DNA of 64,000 nt from Colius striatus (lineage: Eukaryota; Chordata; Aves; Coliiformes; Coliidae), in the NCBI RefSeq assembly GCF_028858725.1, contig NC_084760.1:79862367-79926366 (forward strand), read 5' to 3'. The first letter of the stretch is position 1. Each line of letters begins with the position of its first letter. The notes under the pieces are model-generated. The model worked only from the letters and a program-made list of their open reading frames with translations. It had not been told where the DNA came from and did not search any database. The position numbers and the translations under genes are program-made. This document shows positions 24,730 to 39,200 of this stretch, piece by piece.

Positions 24730-27700
24730 CACTGCAATGGCATTATGAAGCAAAATGATATGAAGCATTTGAGATGACCAGTTTGTCAATTGCTTTCAGA
24801 ATATCTCTCTCACTCTTGATTTCTGTAATTAAGAGGTATAGCTGGTTGCTCCATACCTTGTGAAATGTTATGGGTAGACGAGTTTGGGATGTTGCACAAC
24901 TGCCTGTTACACTAGCATCTGTCTGGTGACAGATCAAGATGTTTGTCATATTATAGTTTATAGGACCTATGTCTACCAGTCTGAGAGAATGTTAGCCTAC
25001 TGGTTTTCTGGAATGAATGCAAACACATGTATGTAGCTGGGCTGAGACAAATTCCCATAGCTGAAATAAGTTTCACAATTAAGGGTATAAAACTATTAAT
25101 GAAGTTATAAATGAACAAATAATTACATCTCTTTTATATCCTTTTCTGTTCTGCTCAGTTCAGCTCAACGAAGCATTCCATCTGCCAAACTTGGCACTCT
25201 AAATTATGCCTTAAGAAAAAAATGTCCACTTAGGCTTACTTTTAGGATCTTAATTTTCAGTGAATGTTGCAAATTAGGTTACTAAAATGTCCAGGGTGTG
25301 TTTATTTCTATACTTTAGACTGTCCTACTTAAAGTATTTCAATATTAATGGTGTATACTGCTTTGTTGGCCAAAGGAAATGATTTCTACTCAACAATCAG
25401 AGGAGCTATTGTCATATTTACCATGACTATTATTTGAAAAGTATTTTTTAAAAAGGGAAAAAAGAATAATAATGGATAATGATAATATAATAAACAGCTG
25501 GAGATGGCTTCAAGAAGTATGTGGAACATGTGATAAGATGTATCCTGGGGCTGAAGCAGAAAGCAGTGTTTCTGCAGAAAGATGTAAAAAATAAAAGTCA
25601 ACTATAGGTGCACAAGAAACTTCAGAGTAAATATACAGTTAAAGATGAACCACTTCATAGGTGAATGACCCTTACAGATAAATGCAATGGCAGAATCATG
25701 AAGCACATGTTTAGAAAGTATTTTTCATGAACAGGCATAGTTCCATACAGGTGAGCAAAACAGTGTGCACTGAAAATTGGAAAGACAGTGGTCAATATTG
25801 GAAATGGAATTTGTCTTCCTGGTAAAAAGGCATAAAATATAATTTGCTGAAATAACAATATGAGCAGATCCATTTTGATGATGGGATGACTAAGCACATT
25901 GTCTAATCTGACTGCTCTAGTTGCTCTGTTAATGTTCTTCTGATGAAAAAATAAACAACACCTGAGTTCACAAACCTTAGAAATAAAAACTGCTGAAAGC
26001 AAAAACTTTGTGAAAGTAAATGAACTTGGAAGTTGACTGTTATTCAGAGGTCTGTCCTGCTGTCTCAGTGCTTCCCAACAATGTTAAACATAAGAGTGCA
26101 TTTGGTCTCAGTGCTAAGGAGTGAATTATCACAAAACATATTTGGTATCCAGAGCTGAACATGGCCTCCTTGATTATTCCTTAACTTACAATATCCTCCT
26201 CCCTCAGTGCTGCTGTAATGTGTGACTGACCCAGTAGGATCTAGCATTTCCCAGAGAATATCTGAGCTGTTCTGGAAAGGACAGATACCAAAATGACATC
26301 CTGGTCTACAACTAAGATAATGAATTACTTTACATTTATTACTTAAAGCAAATCAAAGGATTCAGGCTTCTCCAATTGCTTCATCTACCATTGTTAGTCC
26401 TTCACAATTCTTAAATATGGAGAGATGCAAAAAAAAGGAGGCAAAAAATAATGATTTCCTCATTCTGTATTTCAAAAGCCAGAAAAAACACCAATGTGAT
26501 AAGTAGCAGTATAATTTCCATAGTCATAAATAAAGTGTTTCTAAAATAAAAAATGATATGGTTGAAAGATACCTTGGCTGATCCTGTCATCCTCAATTTT
26601 CAGACAAAAAGTGAATTTTTGATCTATTTTTTCTGGAAGAGATGTCTCTGTACAGAACTATATGACAGATTGGATGCAAAGATCCAGGGACCCATTCTTG
26701 CACAGGGTATGCACTTGAGTGTGATCAGTTTGTACATGGAGACATTGAACTGTTCTGAATTTGCTCTTCTCCTTGAATGACTTTTAAACCCTGTACTTCA
26801 GAGAAGAGTTAAGGGAATTATTTTAGAACCACATAAAATATAAATAAGAGTAACATTGCATTTCTTCAGGCACAACACTGCCATAAGGCAATTTTCTACT
26901 TCTGATTTTGTTCCCACTCCAAATTTAAACCAATCATTTTCACTTCCTGATTTATACTCTCATAGGTGAAAACATGAAGCATTTCCAGATAAAAGTTATA
27001 ACAAGTTCCAAGAATTAACCAGTATTTTTCTCTGTCAGATTCCATTTAAAAAAAAAAAAAAGTTTCCTTGAATTCTGTAGTTATGTTGTTGGAGGCAGAC
27101 TTTGTTATTTATGTTCTTTATCTGTATAAATGCATTTCGGTAAGCCTACTAATAGCCCACAAATACAAGTATTTGTTTAGTTACTTGTTTGTGTGAAATG
27201 AAGCACCTCATCTTCCCAAAAAACATACAAGATATAAGATTTAAAAAAACTTGGGTGCAGCCCCTGTGATTCCCCCCAAGGGAAAAGGGAAACAAAGTTT
27301 TCATTGAAAGTCTTCAATTTTATTGTAGTGGTGTCAAATCACAGTATTGATAGTAACTATTACAAATACCTATATCTAGTTTTTATTGCTTGTCTTATTG
27401 GTGAAGTTTCAAAGCAAACATTGCAGGAAGTGAAACAGAAAAAAATGTTAGAAAAAGATCATTAAACATTGATTTAAGCAAAAATAAAAGTGCTTCATAT
27501 ACAGCCACCTAAAACTAGAAGTTCAATTGCTATGGTTATGAAAAAATGACTTTGAAAGGACAAACAAATTCCATATAGAGCTACTAAAGATGCTATAAAT
27601 AACTAGGCATTCTCAGATTTTGATCTTGTTGGCATCTATATTCACCGGTTGGATATTTGATATGGGAAACATTTACAAGACCTTACAATTTTATTATGTT

Positions 27701-28313
27701 GAAGTGCACACAGTTTACACTTGACATAAATCACTTGCACCCTGTGATTGATTAAACAAAGTAAAAGCAATAAAATCTTTTACTGGGAAGATATGATGAT
27801 ATACAAGTACATTGTTACATGTGTAAACTTCATAATAGTGCATCAAAGCCTCTTTCATTAAAAAAACCACAGTAGTGAAAAAAGGAGATTGAATTAGGCA
27901 TGTCCACCTTCCAAGCAAGAGAAACTCAACATAAGGTTATGTCATTTTCTCCTTGAGCTCTCTGGAAAGCTTCACTGTCTGAGAAGTGACGAAAATAGAG
28001 ACAAATGTCCAAGCCAAAAGCTGGTCAACTGAAGGGTTAAACTAGTGTGGTTCCAGAGTGTGTATAGATCCCTGGCAGCTTCAGCACAAAGGAGAACACA
28101 CCCTTTGGACTTTACTGTCAGTCTGGGTCATATCCTGACCCTGCCAGAAACCATGTTGCTATAAGAGACCAGTAGATGTCCATCTTCTCCTGAAATAAAC
28201 TATACAGAAGGATTTGGAATGCTTTGAAATAAGAGGTGATCCACAATGCCTGGCATAAATTAATCCTGGAAATATCTGTATGATATCTAGCACTGTAGAA
28301 TTTTCAGTTTCTC

Positions 28314-28667
28314 CTCTCACTGAGAGGAGATCTTATCAATGCTTATAAATACCTAAAGGGTAGGTGTTGAGAAGATGAGGCCAGTCTTTTTCTGGAGTGT
28401 CTAGTAACAGGAAAAGGGGTAACAGACACAAGTTGGAACACAAGAAGTTCCACTTGAATGGGAGGAGCATGTTCTTTCCTATGAGAGTGAGGGAGCCCTG
28501 GCACAGGCTTCCCAGAAAGGATGTGGAGTCTGGAGTTTTTCCACACTTGCCTGGACATGTTTGTTCCTGTGACCTAATCTGGGGGAACCTGGTTTAGCAA
28601 GTGTTGGACTAGATGATCTCTAGAGGTCCCTTCCAATCCCTACCATTCTGTAATCCCATGATTCTAG
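28314..28667 (+). mobile_element. CR1 fragment between KIF6 and KCNK16
   Basis: A plus-strand 5'-truncated CR1. It begins in the GAGAGGAGATCTTATCAATG block and ends with TTGGACTAGATGATCTCTAG and CCCTTCCAATCCC. The remnant of the ORF2 C-terminus is broken by substitutions. Confidence 0.94.
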
Positions 28668-29962
28668 AAATATTCGTATGAACCCAGGAAATAACCTTTG
28701 AAGATGTGGAAGGAGTATTTTAAAGAAATATGTGCTTTACTTTTTAAGACTATTGTGTACTGAATAAGCAATCTTTTCCATCCACATGATATTATGAAAA
28801 TTTCCACAAGAAATAAGAAAGACTTTATTTATAAAGTTTTATATATTTGTTTGGTTTTCTATTATTGGATGCACTTTTGTCCCAGCTCTTCTTGTTTGTT
28901 TTGTGTAATCCTAATCTTAGATCATTCTGCCAATCAAGTATTACTTTGCTGACAGTGATTGAATTTCACACCAGTTTTGCAACATTGCAAAAAAAGGCTA
29001 GAGAATTTTGAAACAGGAAAGCAAGCAATCTTTTGTCTGTATGAGTTAGATGTGTGACAAACTGAGAAAAAAACCCCTGAATATATAATCAAGTAGTAGC
29101 AGTGTCACACAAATCATAGCAGGACAGCACTGAGATCCTTCTCTTAACCAGTTACTGAAAGCTGTTGGAAATATTTCAATGTTAAAAGAAATGAGCTTTT
29201 GTACCAGTAATTCTCTTTTGGCCACCTTCAAACAAATTCACCGTAACTGAGGTTTTACTGGAAACCAAAACAGACATCTGTTTCACCCAGAAATAATTTG
29301 GAAGCTCTGGTTCTTCTCCAGCTAGCTGGGCTGGATGGAGACAGGATGGTGGCCCTGCTCTCCTCAATGAAATTGTATAAACAGTAATTCAGTGTATACT
29401 TAATACAATGTTTATATGTACTAGAGTAGGAAGAATTAAAATAAGATGGACAGATAAAGATTCTGGCAGAAGAAAGATATTTATTATTATCTCCAACAAA
29501 ACAGACATACAAAAGAAGAGCACATTTGCACAACATTTAATGTACCCAAATGAAAAAAAAAATAGCTGGTAAAATTTGAACTCTAGATTTACTTTCTAAT
29601 ACAATTTTATTTTCATATCACAATGCAATCTCAGTGTTCTAATCATCTGATGTGAAAAACCTGTTCCTTGGGGGGAAAAAATTAAGCAAAAGGTCTCACA
29701 TGAAATTTTATAGAATTTCATAACCCAGATAACATCTCTGGATGACGACTAGATGCAATTAATAAATGTAATAATGTAATATTAATAAATGTAATTAATA
29801 ATGCCTTATGCTAATTGATGCAAACAAAACCATCAGTAGTAATAAACATTCCCCAGATTAAAAAAGTAGAAGAGTGTTAATGCATTGGATCATTTTAATG
29901 TTTAGAAAACATACAATGAATCCTAACAAAAAAACATATTTGGCAAACTCCTGATTGGTTGT

Positions 29963-29968
29963 TTTATT
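29963..29968 (-). terminator. Candidate KIF6 polyadenylation signal AATAAA
   Basis: A minus-strand AATAAA lies about 226 nt past the inferred KIF6 stop codon. Placement is plausible, but the hexamer is not rare in this AT-rich DNA. Confidence 0.3.
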
Positions 29969-30193
29969 TTTGCTTAATCTTTACACAAGCTGAAGAGACG
30001 GAGTACAAATATTCAAATATAATTCCCTGGAGAAACTGATTTTGCTGATAAAGACAAATCAGTTCTATAACTTTACCAATTAACCATTACATCAAAAGTA
30101 CTTAATCGTACCTAATTCTAAACAGAGGAGAAAGAGTAATAATAAAGATCTTTAACTGTTTCTAAAAGGAAATAGTGGACTGCAACAAGAATT

Positions 30194-30210
30194 TCATTTA
30201 TTGCCCAAAC
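30194..30210 (-). CDS. KIF6: KIF6 terminal coding exon (17 nt of CDS)
   Basis: The acceptor ATTTCCTTTCAG precedes GTTTGGGCAATAAATGA. With the G left over from the previous exon this reads G-L-G-N-K-stop, matching the human ending CLGSN in position and length. The 3' UTR follows. Confidence 0.82.
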
Positions 30211-33200
30211 CTGAAAGGAAATAAAGAATACGTTAGGATGTATTTCAGATTGCATTGTAAGTTTTAAAACAAACTTCAGAAAGATGAAACAAAAGAAAGG
30301 AAAAAAAAATCTCTTCAAATTTAAATCTTTTAAGACTAAACAAAATTCATCTACTCTTCTGTGTTTTCATTTTTCTACCTCAAGATTGAACAAGGCAAAA
30401 AAAGCATGTTTGCAGAGTAGTCCTTTGCAAAAAGCTTTCCAATGTAGTTATTATAATGCTTTAACAACACCAGTGAAGAATGCATCTTTAATTCTACTCT
30501 GTTTAGAAAGCAAATGGTAATGACCTGCAAACCCTGAGGTAATCTTCATTGAGACCTTCCCTGAGTTACTGTCACTAAGGATATTAGGCATTCCCATGCT
30601 TTTTGTTTATGAAACTTATTTTCCACTCCATTGGCTTTTGCACACATTTATCCATTTTTTTTCCTTCTTTTTAGTTTTTTTTATCCCCCAGCTAATGTAA
30701 AATGGGGCCCTCAGTTTGTTTCTAAGGTACTGATACAACAGTTTGCAAGAGTCAGGATCAATAAGGAAGGAGGAGTAAGTATGTTGTCATTTTTTAGGCC
30801 TAGCAGACTTTGGTTTGGCTGAATGTATGCTTCTTCATGTTGTTTCCTGTAGGGCACTCTGTGTGTAATAATCATGCAGGGAGTGAATACATTTGCATGC
30901 AAATGCAGAAATGCTTATTGAACATTTTGGTTGAAGAGAGTTTGGGAAAGAGACAACAGAATACTGTTGTCTCAGAACATTTAGCTTCTATACTAAGCTG
31001 TCTGACAGCTTAGTGGCTCTGGGCAAACAATTTCTCTCTGGTTTATTTTGTATATGTTTGAAATTTATTGAGGAAAAGCTCTGTGTAAGACTGATAACAC
31101 ATAACCATTCACCCTAAAATTTTCAGTCAGAATACATTCCTCCCTTTTCTGCTCTTTCCCTCTGCTTAACTGCTTTACCTGTGGTAGTTTCTCTTTATGA
31201 ATAAAACCAAATCTCCACCCTTATCCCCAAAAGAACCTCCTCCAGTGCTCCTTTGCTTTGGATGTAAGAAACTCTATATAATATAGCCAACGATGCATAG
31301 TTTCTGTGCCTCTCAGCTCGTTTTAGTCTAGAAACAAGTTGGGTAAGAGTAACAAGCTCACAGGAAAAGAGAGCACATAACGCTATCAGAGATACGGGTA
31401 GAGTGTCTCAGCCTATTTTCTTCTCCCAGTTAGAAAAGTTACCACTGCACCTCATAAAAGTCCCCAGGTTTCACTGTGGTGTTGAAGCACAAAGTACTTC
31501 TATAGTAGTACTAATCTTTAGATTTTACTCTCCTTCATCTTGTTAAATTAGAAATTTCAATTTTTTTTCATCAATAGTTCCTGCCATTGGTATCTCCATT
31601 CTTCAGATCTGGGAGGTTTTCCCTTTTCTCAAAAGCAGTAAAGGAAGACAAACCACCTTTTATCTGCCAGGTTAATACCAAATCCTTCTCAAAACTTGCT
31701 ATTGAACTGTCTCTTATCTATGACTTATCAGCTCACAGAAGTCTCATCATGAAGCCTCTTTACTTTTTGTTCCCCTGCTATGCTTAGTGATTGGTTGAGT
31801 TATCCAGCCCTGCACTGCCAGGATGATCAAATGCAACTCCATTCCTTTCCAGCTACTTAGGGCAGCATGTAGCTCATCTTGTCTAACTGAACTTCAGAAT
31901 AATTTAAAAAGTGTTGCCAGTCCTTTGTTCTACAAGAATACCTTTTATAACTTAGGGTCTAATAGTTGTCAATGTTCACAATGCCTAGTCTCTTTCGAGA
32001 CTGATGGATGATGCTAGGTTCAGCCTGTGTCTGAAAAACAATCAGGATGGAAAAGGCATTTGAGAGACACAATTCTGATATGGTATGACTTAGGAGATGA
32101 CCACAGGACAAGATGTGCTCTTATTAGATTACTATGCTTCATGGAATGAATCAGATTGAGACCTCTAAAGGCCTGAAATGTTTGTTCTAAGACACTTATC
32201 TCCAACCTTCTTCTGGTGAGCTGCCTATAAATTCGACTTAATTTCATTTGCAGAAGAAACCTGATGACAGCTTCTCTAAATAAAGACAAAAGGGATCCCA
32301 AAGCCTAAGTGTGTTAAGTGTTTGCTTTGGATGAGTGTAGGGAGGCTGTTTTTTCAGACACTGTGTGTTTACCTGACAGCTTTCTGATAAGCAGTGTGAT
32401 ACTAAAACTCCACTTTGTGACAGTGTTCACACCATCTGCCAGGTGTTGATAGCTTGCTGAATAATGCTGTCATCAGCACTCAAGTACTCATGGAAAGTTA
32501 TTGCTTCAGTAACCACTCTCTCTTTCATCTTCTGTCTAATTGGTTGCTGCCACTAAAAACTATTATTCCAAAAAATAACAATTAAAAGAAAAGTGTCATT
32601 TTTCTTTATCATGATTAATTACTTTTAGGCCACTTTTGTGTATTTATTGCTTTCTGCTTACTGCCAGTTTTACTGATCTACACTGTAAAGTGAACTTTAT
32701 TACCTACCTATGATTGCTCTTTGTCCCTGATTCAGTGACAAATACCCACAGAAAGCTTCACTAGACCCTAATACAGCAAAATACCTGTCAAGAGCATAGT
32801 CTGCTAGACACCATGGGCCTTGTGAGGTAGGGTACAGTGGAATCATTTGCATAATCTTTATCTGGTGTCAGTTGTTACAGCTAAATTTGTATCAGCTGAA
32901 AAACAGGACAGATAGTTTAAAGAAAATGTATCCAGAAAAAATTGGCAGTATTTGAATGATCAAGAAACCACATTCAAGTGCATTTACTTAAGTGTAAAAA
33001 ATATACTGTGCAGGCTGCACAGGCATGCATATCCCAGAAAGTTCACTGATGGTGGCTGAGAAAAACAGACAAGTCTTCATAGTTTTACACTGCAGCATTG
33101 AGCTACTAAAATAAATACATATGAAGAACCTCAAGTGTTTAGAATGACAGAGAACATAATGTAATTTAACTTAAGCCAGAATCAGTTCTCACTTGCATCA

Positions 33201-36200
33201 GTATAAATGGAGGCTAAAGCTATTTTGGCTTTAAAGTGCTATACTGGAGATTTCCATTTGGCTTCCTATTTTTTGGCAGGATTTACCTTTCTTTTGCAGG
33301 ATGTTCTGTCTTGCTTTAATGAAAGCTAGGATGTCAGCATCAGCCTGGCTGTCTCCAGTCAGAGGAATAGATGTACTTGAACTTGGTGGGGTCCTGAAAT
33401 ACAAACATATAATACTTGTGGACTCAACTCAGTAAGAAGGTTATATTTCTATTTCATTATCTTCTCCCTTTTATTCAGCATGGAGGACTTTGCTCCCCAG
33501 ATACATTGTTAGAGATGATGGCACAGTTCAGAGGAGAATCAGGTTCAGGACTTCTTAATGATCTTATGTACTTTCTTAAGATTAGCCAGTATCTTTTTAG
33601 TTTGATAGGGGCACATGCTGAACAGCTATAAAATCTCCCACAAAAGGTTAAAAATATTTTATTGCCGACTCACTGCCAAGTGGGAAAGTTTAATATAGTG
33701 AGTTTACCAAATAAATGATGGATGTGACTATGCCATGTGCTTATTTGCTTCAGGAAAAAAATACTGCTGTTTATTTGGACAGATCAATAATGAGGGAAAT
33801 AAGTTTTCAGGCATAAATAGAAGTAAACAATCACATGACATTCGTGACATTTGCTGACAGACACAACTCCTTTGTGCTGCTGAGTCTCTGTTCCCAGATG
33901 AGACCTTCTAGCTAAGCAGTTAAATCATTGCTTCTGCTTCTGATAGACCCTCCAGTGGTATAAGGAGATGTAGTACAATGAATTCTAATCAGCTAAGAAA
34001 GCTAAGAATCTGGCCCTGTGTCTCTACCTTTGTTTAAAGATTATGCACTAGTGGTGAAATACGGAATATAGTGATAAACAACTGATCCAAGTGAACCTGC
34101 TTGAGGAGCAGGAGAGTTGGACTAGATGATCTTTAGAGATCTTCTCAAACCCCTACCATTGCGTGGTTCTATGATAAAAATTACAATATGGAAGGACAAG
34201 TGGGACAAGTGGAATTGAAGGGAAAAATTTCTTTCTTTTTAGCATATCCTACATTTCTAATGATTGTTATTTCCAGTGTTCTTTACTTACTGTTGCAAAA
34301 GAATCTAATTGAACGTGACATAAACAGAAGTCTGATATTCCTGTCTTTGCGTTAATAAAGTTGCTAAATTAGTAAACCAAAATGGGAAAAAAATTATAAA
34401 TCTCCATGAACTTGATAAAATATCTCTTTTTGTATAATTTACAAGGTGATCTCAGAACAAGAGTAATTTACTGTTTTCTTATTGATTTTCATTTCATTAG
34501 CAATAATATAAAAATGTAAAAAAACAACATATTTGAGGAGTTACTTTCTAAATTCCACTTTAACTTCTCTTTTTTTTAAACACAAATATGATTCAAAACA
34601 TTAGGTTTGGGAGGATGAAATTTTCCATGACATTTTGCTGCTGTAGAAACCGATAGTTTTGGAAAATGAAAGAAAAAAACCCTACCTTGTGATTTGTTCT
34701 TACTAATGCAGTACGAAAAACAGTATCTTAACTGTATTTTCCTAAGGGCCTTAATAGCCAGAACTGTTAAGCATACTGAGCATAATAAGAATGCAACTTC
34801 TGGAAGTATATTAAGTTGGCATGACATTTTGATGGGAGAAAAGAACATGGAAATGAACATATTAAAAAAAATACAGAAGCTCAAAAAATAGAGAAGCTCC
34901 AGGAAAAAAAAAATGTTTCAGTTAACGTGCTAAGCTAATTTTCACAAGGCACTAATCTCTTTTGAGAAAACATGACATGTAACCTTTGCCAAACTGATAC
35001 ATCTGGGCTGCTGGTGTCATTTTATTTTCCTAGAATAATTTGTAGGCAGGAGATGCAAGACATTTTAGAGGCAAAATTATGAGAATGTAAAAAAATACCT
35101 CTGTATAGTTCTTGCATTCTGCAATATTTACAACTCTGATCTCTCTTCCTTTCAAATGTTTTTATTTGCTCTTTCAGAGTCCCATTCTCTTGCTGAGAAG
35201 ACAGTCACAGGGAGTCATAAATTCAAGGGATAAAAAACCTCAGGCCAACCAAGAAGCCACCTGTTTAATGCTGATAATGTAACTACTTGGTGTAAAGTGA
35301 AGGGACAGCTTTGGTGGTGTTTTGGAAGTTGGAGGAAAATCTGAAATTTCAATTTTATTTTTTTTTTTTCAAGAAGACTGTTGTTAAAGGGACCGTTAGA
35401 GGCCTATCTAAGTGTATATTACCTACTAGTTTTACCTCTGGATATCCCAGGTATGCTTCTTACCCTGTTCTTAAAGTAGAATTACTAGAAGTGATTGAAT
35501 TGTTTTTCCCAGCTGGATCTTCATTATGGCTGATTCTTGTGGGCTCTGAAAAACTGGAATGGGAGCAGAAATGAAGGAAAGAATATAGCCCTTGTGGAGG
35601 GAATGGTAATATATGCTAAGTAATTACAAAGAACCCGTTTTTCAAGACAATTTTTACCTATATAAAGTACTTTTTTACTGGAAGAGGATTTTCAGTTAAA
35701 CCCATCTGATGATTAGGTTTATGTAGAGAATGTGGCTATGAAAGAATGACAAATAAGCCCATCATGATTATACTTTTAGGACTTGCCTTCTGAGCAGGAC
35801 TTGTAAAGCACTTTAATGTATCTGTTGTCCAGTTTGTAATAGTATATTTAGTTCTCAAACTGACTATTAGCCAAGTGAGGCCTTAGCTCATTTTCCATTC
35901 TTTCTTTAGTCAGACAAAATTATTATTGAAATCAGTGGGAGACTGGATAAAAACTCAGCAAGGACTTTGGGATGTGGCTTGTTGATGATAGCCAAATATA
36001 TTGCAAGCAGCTGTTGTGCATTCCTGTCCTTGCAGATATAGTTATCAAGGAACCTCTCCACTAGGAAGGCAGATTTCTGCCACAGGATGGCTAGGGACTC
36101 TGCTTTCCCCGGGGGTTGCGTATGCTGCTGGATCTGGTGTCAGTCTGGTGAACTACTTAGTTTTAGGATTTTTCCAGTAGATGGCAGGATTGGCAAATTC

Positions 36201-39200
36201 TTGCTTTTCTAACTGCAGTAGTTTGTTCATTGTTGGCTGATGAATTGATATTTTTGGCAGGGAACTTGAAGAAGGAAAGAAATTTATTACTGAAATTTTA
36301 CTGTATTACACTGTGCCAGGTTCAGTTATGCAGAAGACATTGTGCCCAAGAGTATAAGTCATTTTAAAATGAACAGCTCCAGGTTTACTGACTGTTTCTC
36401 TTTAACTCCTCAAGTCCCATACCATTTGCACCTGTCTAAATGGATTTAAAAGAACCTCAAGACTCAGCTTAATGCAATTAAAGCAATATCATATTGAATA
36501 TTAATATTATTCCATACTTAATTATGCCTACATATTGCAAGAGCTATAAAGGATGTGTGATGTTATTACCTACTATGTGATTTAATGATATCCGGGAACT
36601 TCACATCACAGTTCTGCTTTAGGATTTCCTGAACATTTTTCCCATTGATTTGGCAGTTCTTAAAAACTAAGTGATTTAATGTTTCAAATTCAGTTTTCTA
36701 AAAGAATTCTGTGTCTGTGCCCTAACATATCTAGGCATTCAAGTCATATAACTACGGTTTATTAAATCACTACATATGAACTGAACCATAACAACCATAC
36801 ATGACTCTTCTTAGCCTGCAACAAATGTAATGTAACTTAATGGGATTCTTTTTAATTGCTCTCTTTTAATTGAAATAAGCCTCCTCGCCTTTCATTTGCT
36901 GTGAACAGAATGTATAATTTACAAATACTGAGACACAGAATCATAGAATCTTAAGGGATGGAAAGGACCTTGAAAGATCATCTAGTCCAACCCTCCTGCC
37001 AAAGCAGGACCATCTAGGGTAGATCACATAGGAACTTGTCCAGGCGGGTTTTGAATGTCCCCAGATAAGGAGACTAACAACTCATCTGGGCAGCCTGTGT
37101 CAGTGCTCTGTCACCCTCACAGTGAAGAAATTCTTCCTTGTGTTTCTTTGGAACCTCTTATGTTCCAGCTTGTACCCATTGCCCCTTGTTGTATCATTGG
37201 ACATCATTGAGATGAGCCTGGCTCCATCCTCCTGACACCTGCCCTTTACATATTTGTAAACATTAATGACATCACCCCTCAGTCTCCTCTTCTTCAAGCT
37301 AAAGAGCCTCAGCTCCCTCAGCCTTTCATCATAAGGGAGATGCTCCACTTCCCTCATCATCTTTGTGGCCCTGTGCTGAACTCTTTCCAGCAGCTCCCTG
37401 TCCTTCTTGAACTGAGTGGCCCTTTTAATACACCCCAGGATGTCATTGACCTTCTTGGTCATGAGGGCACATTGCTGGCTCATGCTCATCCTGCTGTCCA
37501 CCAGGACCCCCAGGTCCTTTTCCCCTACACTACTGTCTAATTGTTTATTCCCCAACTTGTACTCATATAGAGGGTTATTCTTTCCCAGATGCAAGGGTCT
37601 ACACTTGCCCTTCTTGAATTTCAATAGATTTCTCTTTGCCCAGCCTGTCCAGGTCTTTGCCTCCAGCCTGTCCAGGTCTCGTTGAATGGCAGCACAGCCT
37701 TCTGGTGTGTCAGCCACTCCACTCACTTTGGTATCATCAGCAAACTTGCTGACTGTGCCCTCTATTCTCTCATCAAGATCATTAATGAATATATTGAACA
37801 CTATTGGTCCCACCACAGACCTCTGAGGGATTCCACTAGATACAGGCTTCCAACTAGACCCTGCCCCATTCATCACAATTTCGTATCTTCTTTCCTTCAA
37901 CCAGTTAACACATGAAGTAATTTATTTTTAAGGTGCAGTAGTTTATATGTTTGAATTAATTATTATTTCCCACTGAATTAAAGTTATAATTATCTGAAAC
38001 TGTGAAATCTTCATGTTAAAGGGGACTTAGATCCGGATGCATTAAAAAAACCCTAAACACTACAGGTGTGGCATGGTTTGACCTCTCCATTCAAGTGGAT
38101 TTCTGCACCCAGGACAATATGCTCTGGGATAACTGGGCATGTGAGGAAGATGATATTAAAATAAAACTACTTTAGACTAAGTAAGGTAAGTAAGTAGTGT
38201 ACTCAAAGATGGCCCTTAGACTCTTCTGCCTGTGGAGTTACACACTGACATTTTTGTCTGTGGGATGCAAACTCCTGTAAGTTATAGAAATTTATAAGGA
38301 AGTTTATAACTGGGTTTTTTTTTTTTGTAATGATTGAAAGTGCTGCTTCCATATAAGAAGTTAACAAATACGACATCAATCTAAAAATCTGGTAGCTCAA
38401 CTTGGCAGAGCTTAAATCCATGTTTTATGTATCCCAGAGGTTTCTCTAATCCCTTAAGTAGAGGGATGGCCTGTATAAGGATAACTTGCATCCTTCATAC
38501 TGAAGCTCTGATAATTTTTCTAAGGCATTACAAGATACATTGAATCATAAGGGGACAAAAAATCGTAATTTTACTTTGCAGTGGCTTGCACACTCAGATG
38601 CATCTTGCTCCTAGCCTGTTCTTAGAAGCCAGGACTCTCCTCCTTCATCTGAGTGCTAGATTCTGTTCCAGTGATGAGAAAAGATGAGGAAACAGTCTTG
38701 AATCACAGTTTTGGATTTGGGTGGACATAGAGGGGATACAAGTCCTATCTCTTTGTCTGTCTCCTCTACATTCCAATTCTTTTCACAATGCCTCATTTTC
38801 ATTCTGGATCTATCCGATTTTCCCTTGAGTTTAACTTAAGAAGTCTCAAAGCACTGTTTCCTGACGGCTTCAGCAAAATCCCAGTTTTGTCTGGAGATTA
38901 AGACAATCTGTAAACTTCATATGTTTTAGTTCTTTTTTTAACCTAATACCTGAAATTTAACTCAGTGACTAACTTTCTTTTATCTGGGGGGATGATCTTT
39001 TGGGAGTATATGTCTCAGTCAGCCATGGGGCATCAGCTAGAGAGACATACATAGTGCTGAGCAAGTGTCTCCCTTGCTGTGGGAACACAAGGGCCAGAGC
39101 CAACTGCTCATGGACTGACCAGCTCCATCAAGTATGTGGTTTAGAGAAGCTAGAGAGGTGATGAATGTCATGATGTGAATGCTTGATTCACCATCTGAAA

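Larger units (their letters stand above)
23247..29962. other. KIF6-KCNK16 intergenic region
   Basis: About 6.7 kb separate the KIF6 3' end from KCNK16. Apart from one CR1 copy (28314-28667), an (AC)n run at 24213-24224, a tandem pair of a 19-nt unit at 24692-24729 (17 of 19 identical) and an A tract at 27048-27061, I see no gene or RNA gene. Confidence 0.6.

Noticed and set aside
37100-37900. 266-codon open frame, the longest in the window
   Set aside because: It is the C-terminal part of CR1 ORF2, not a host gene.
38203-38421. Frame with acceptor ATAACTTACAG and 23 codons to a stop, considered as the missing KIF6 exon
   Set aside because: No similarity to the human tail, and it ends in a stop, whereas KIF6 clearly continues to the exons at 33 and 30 kb.
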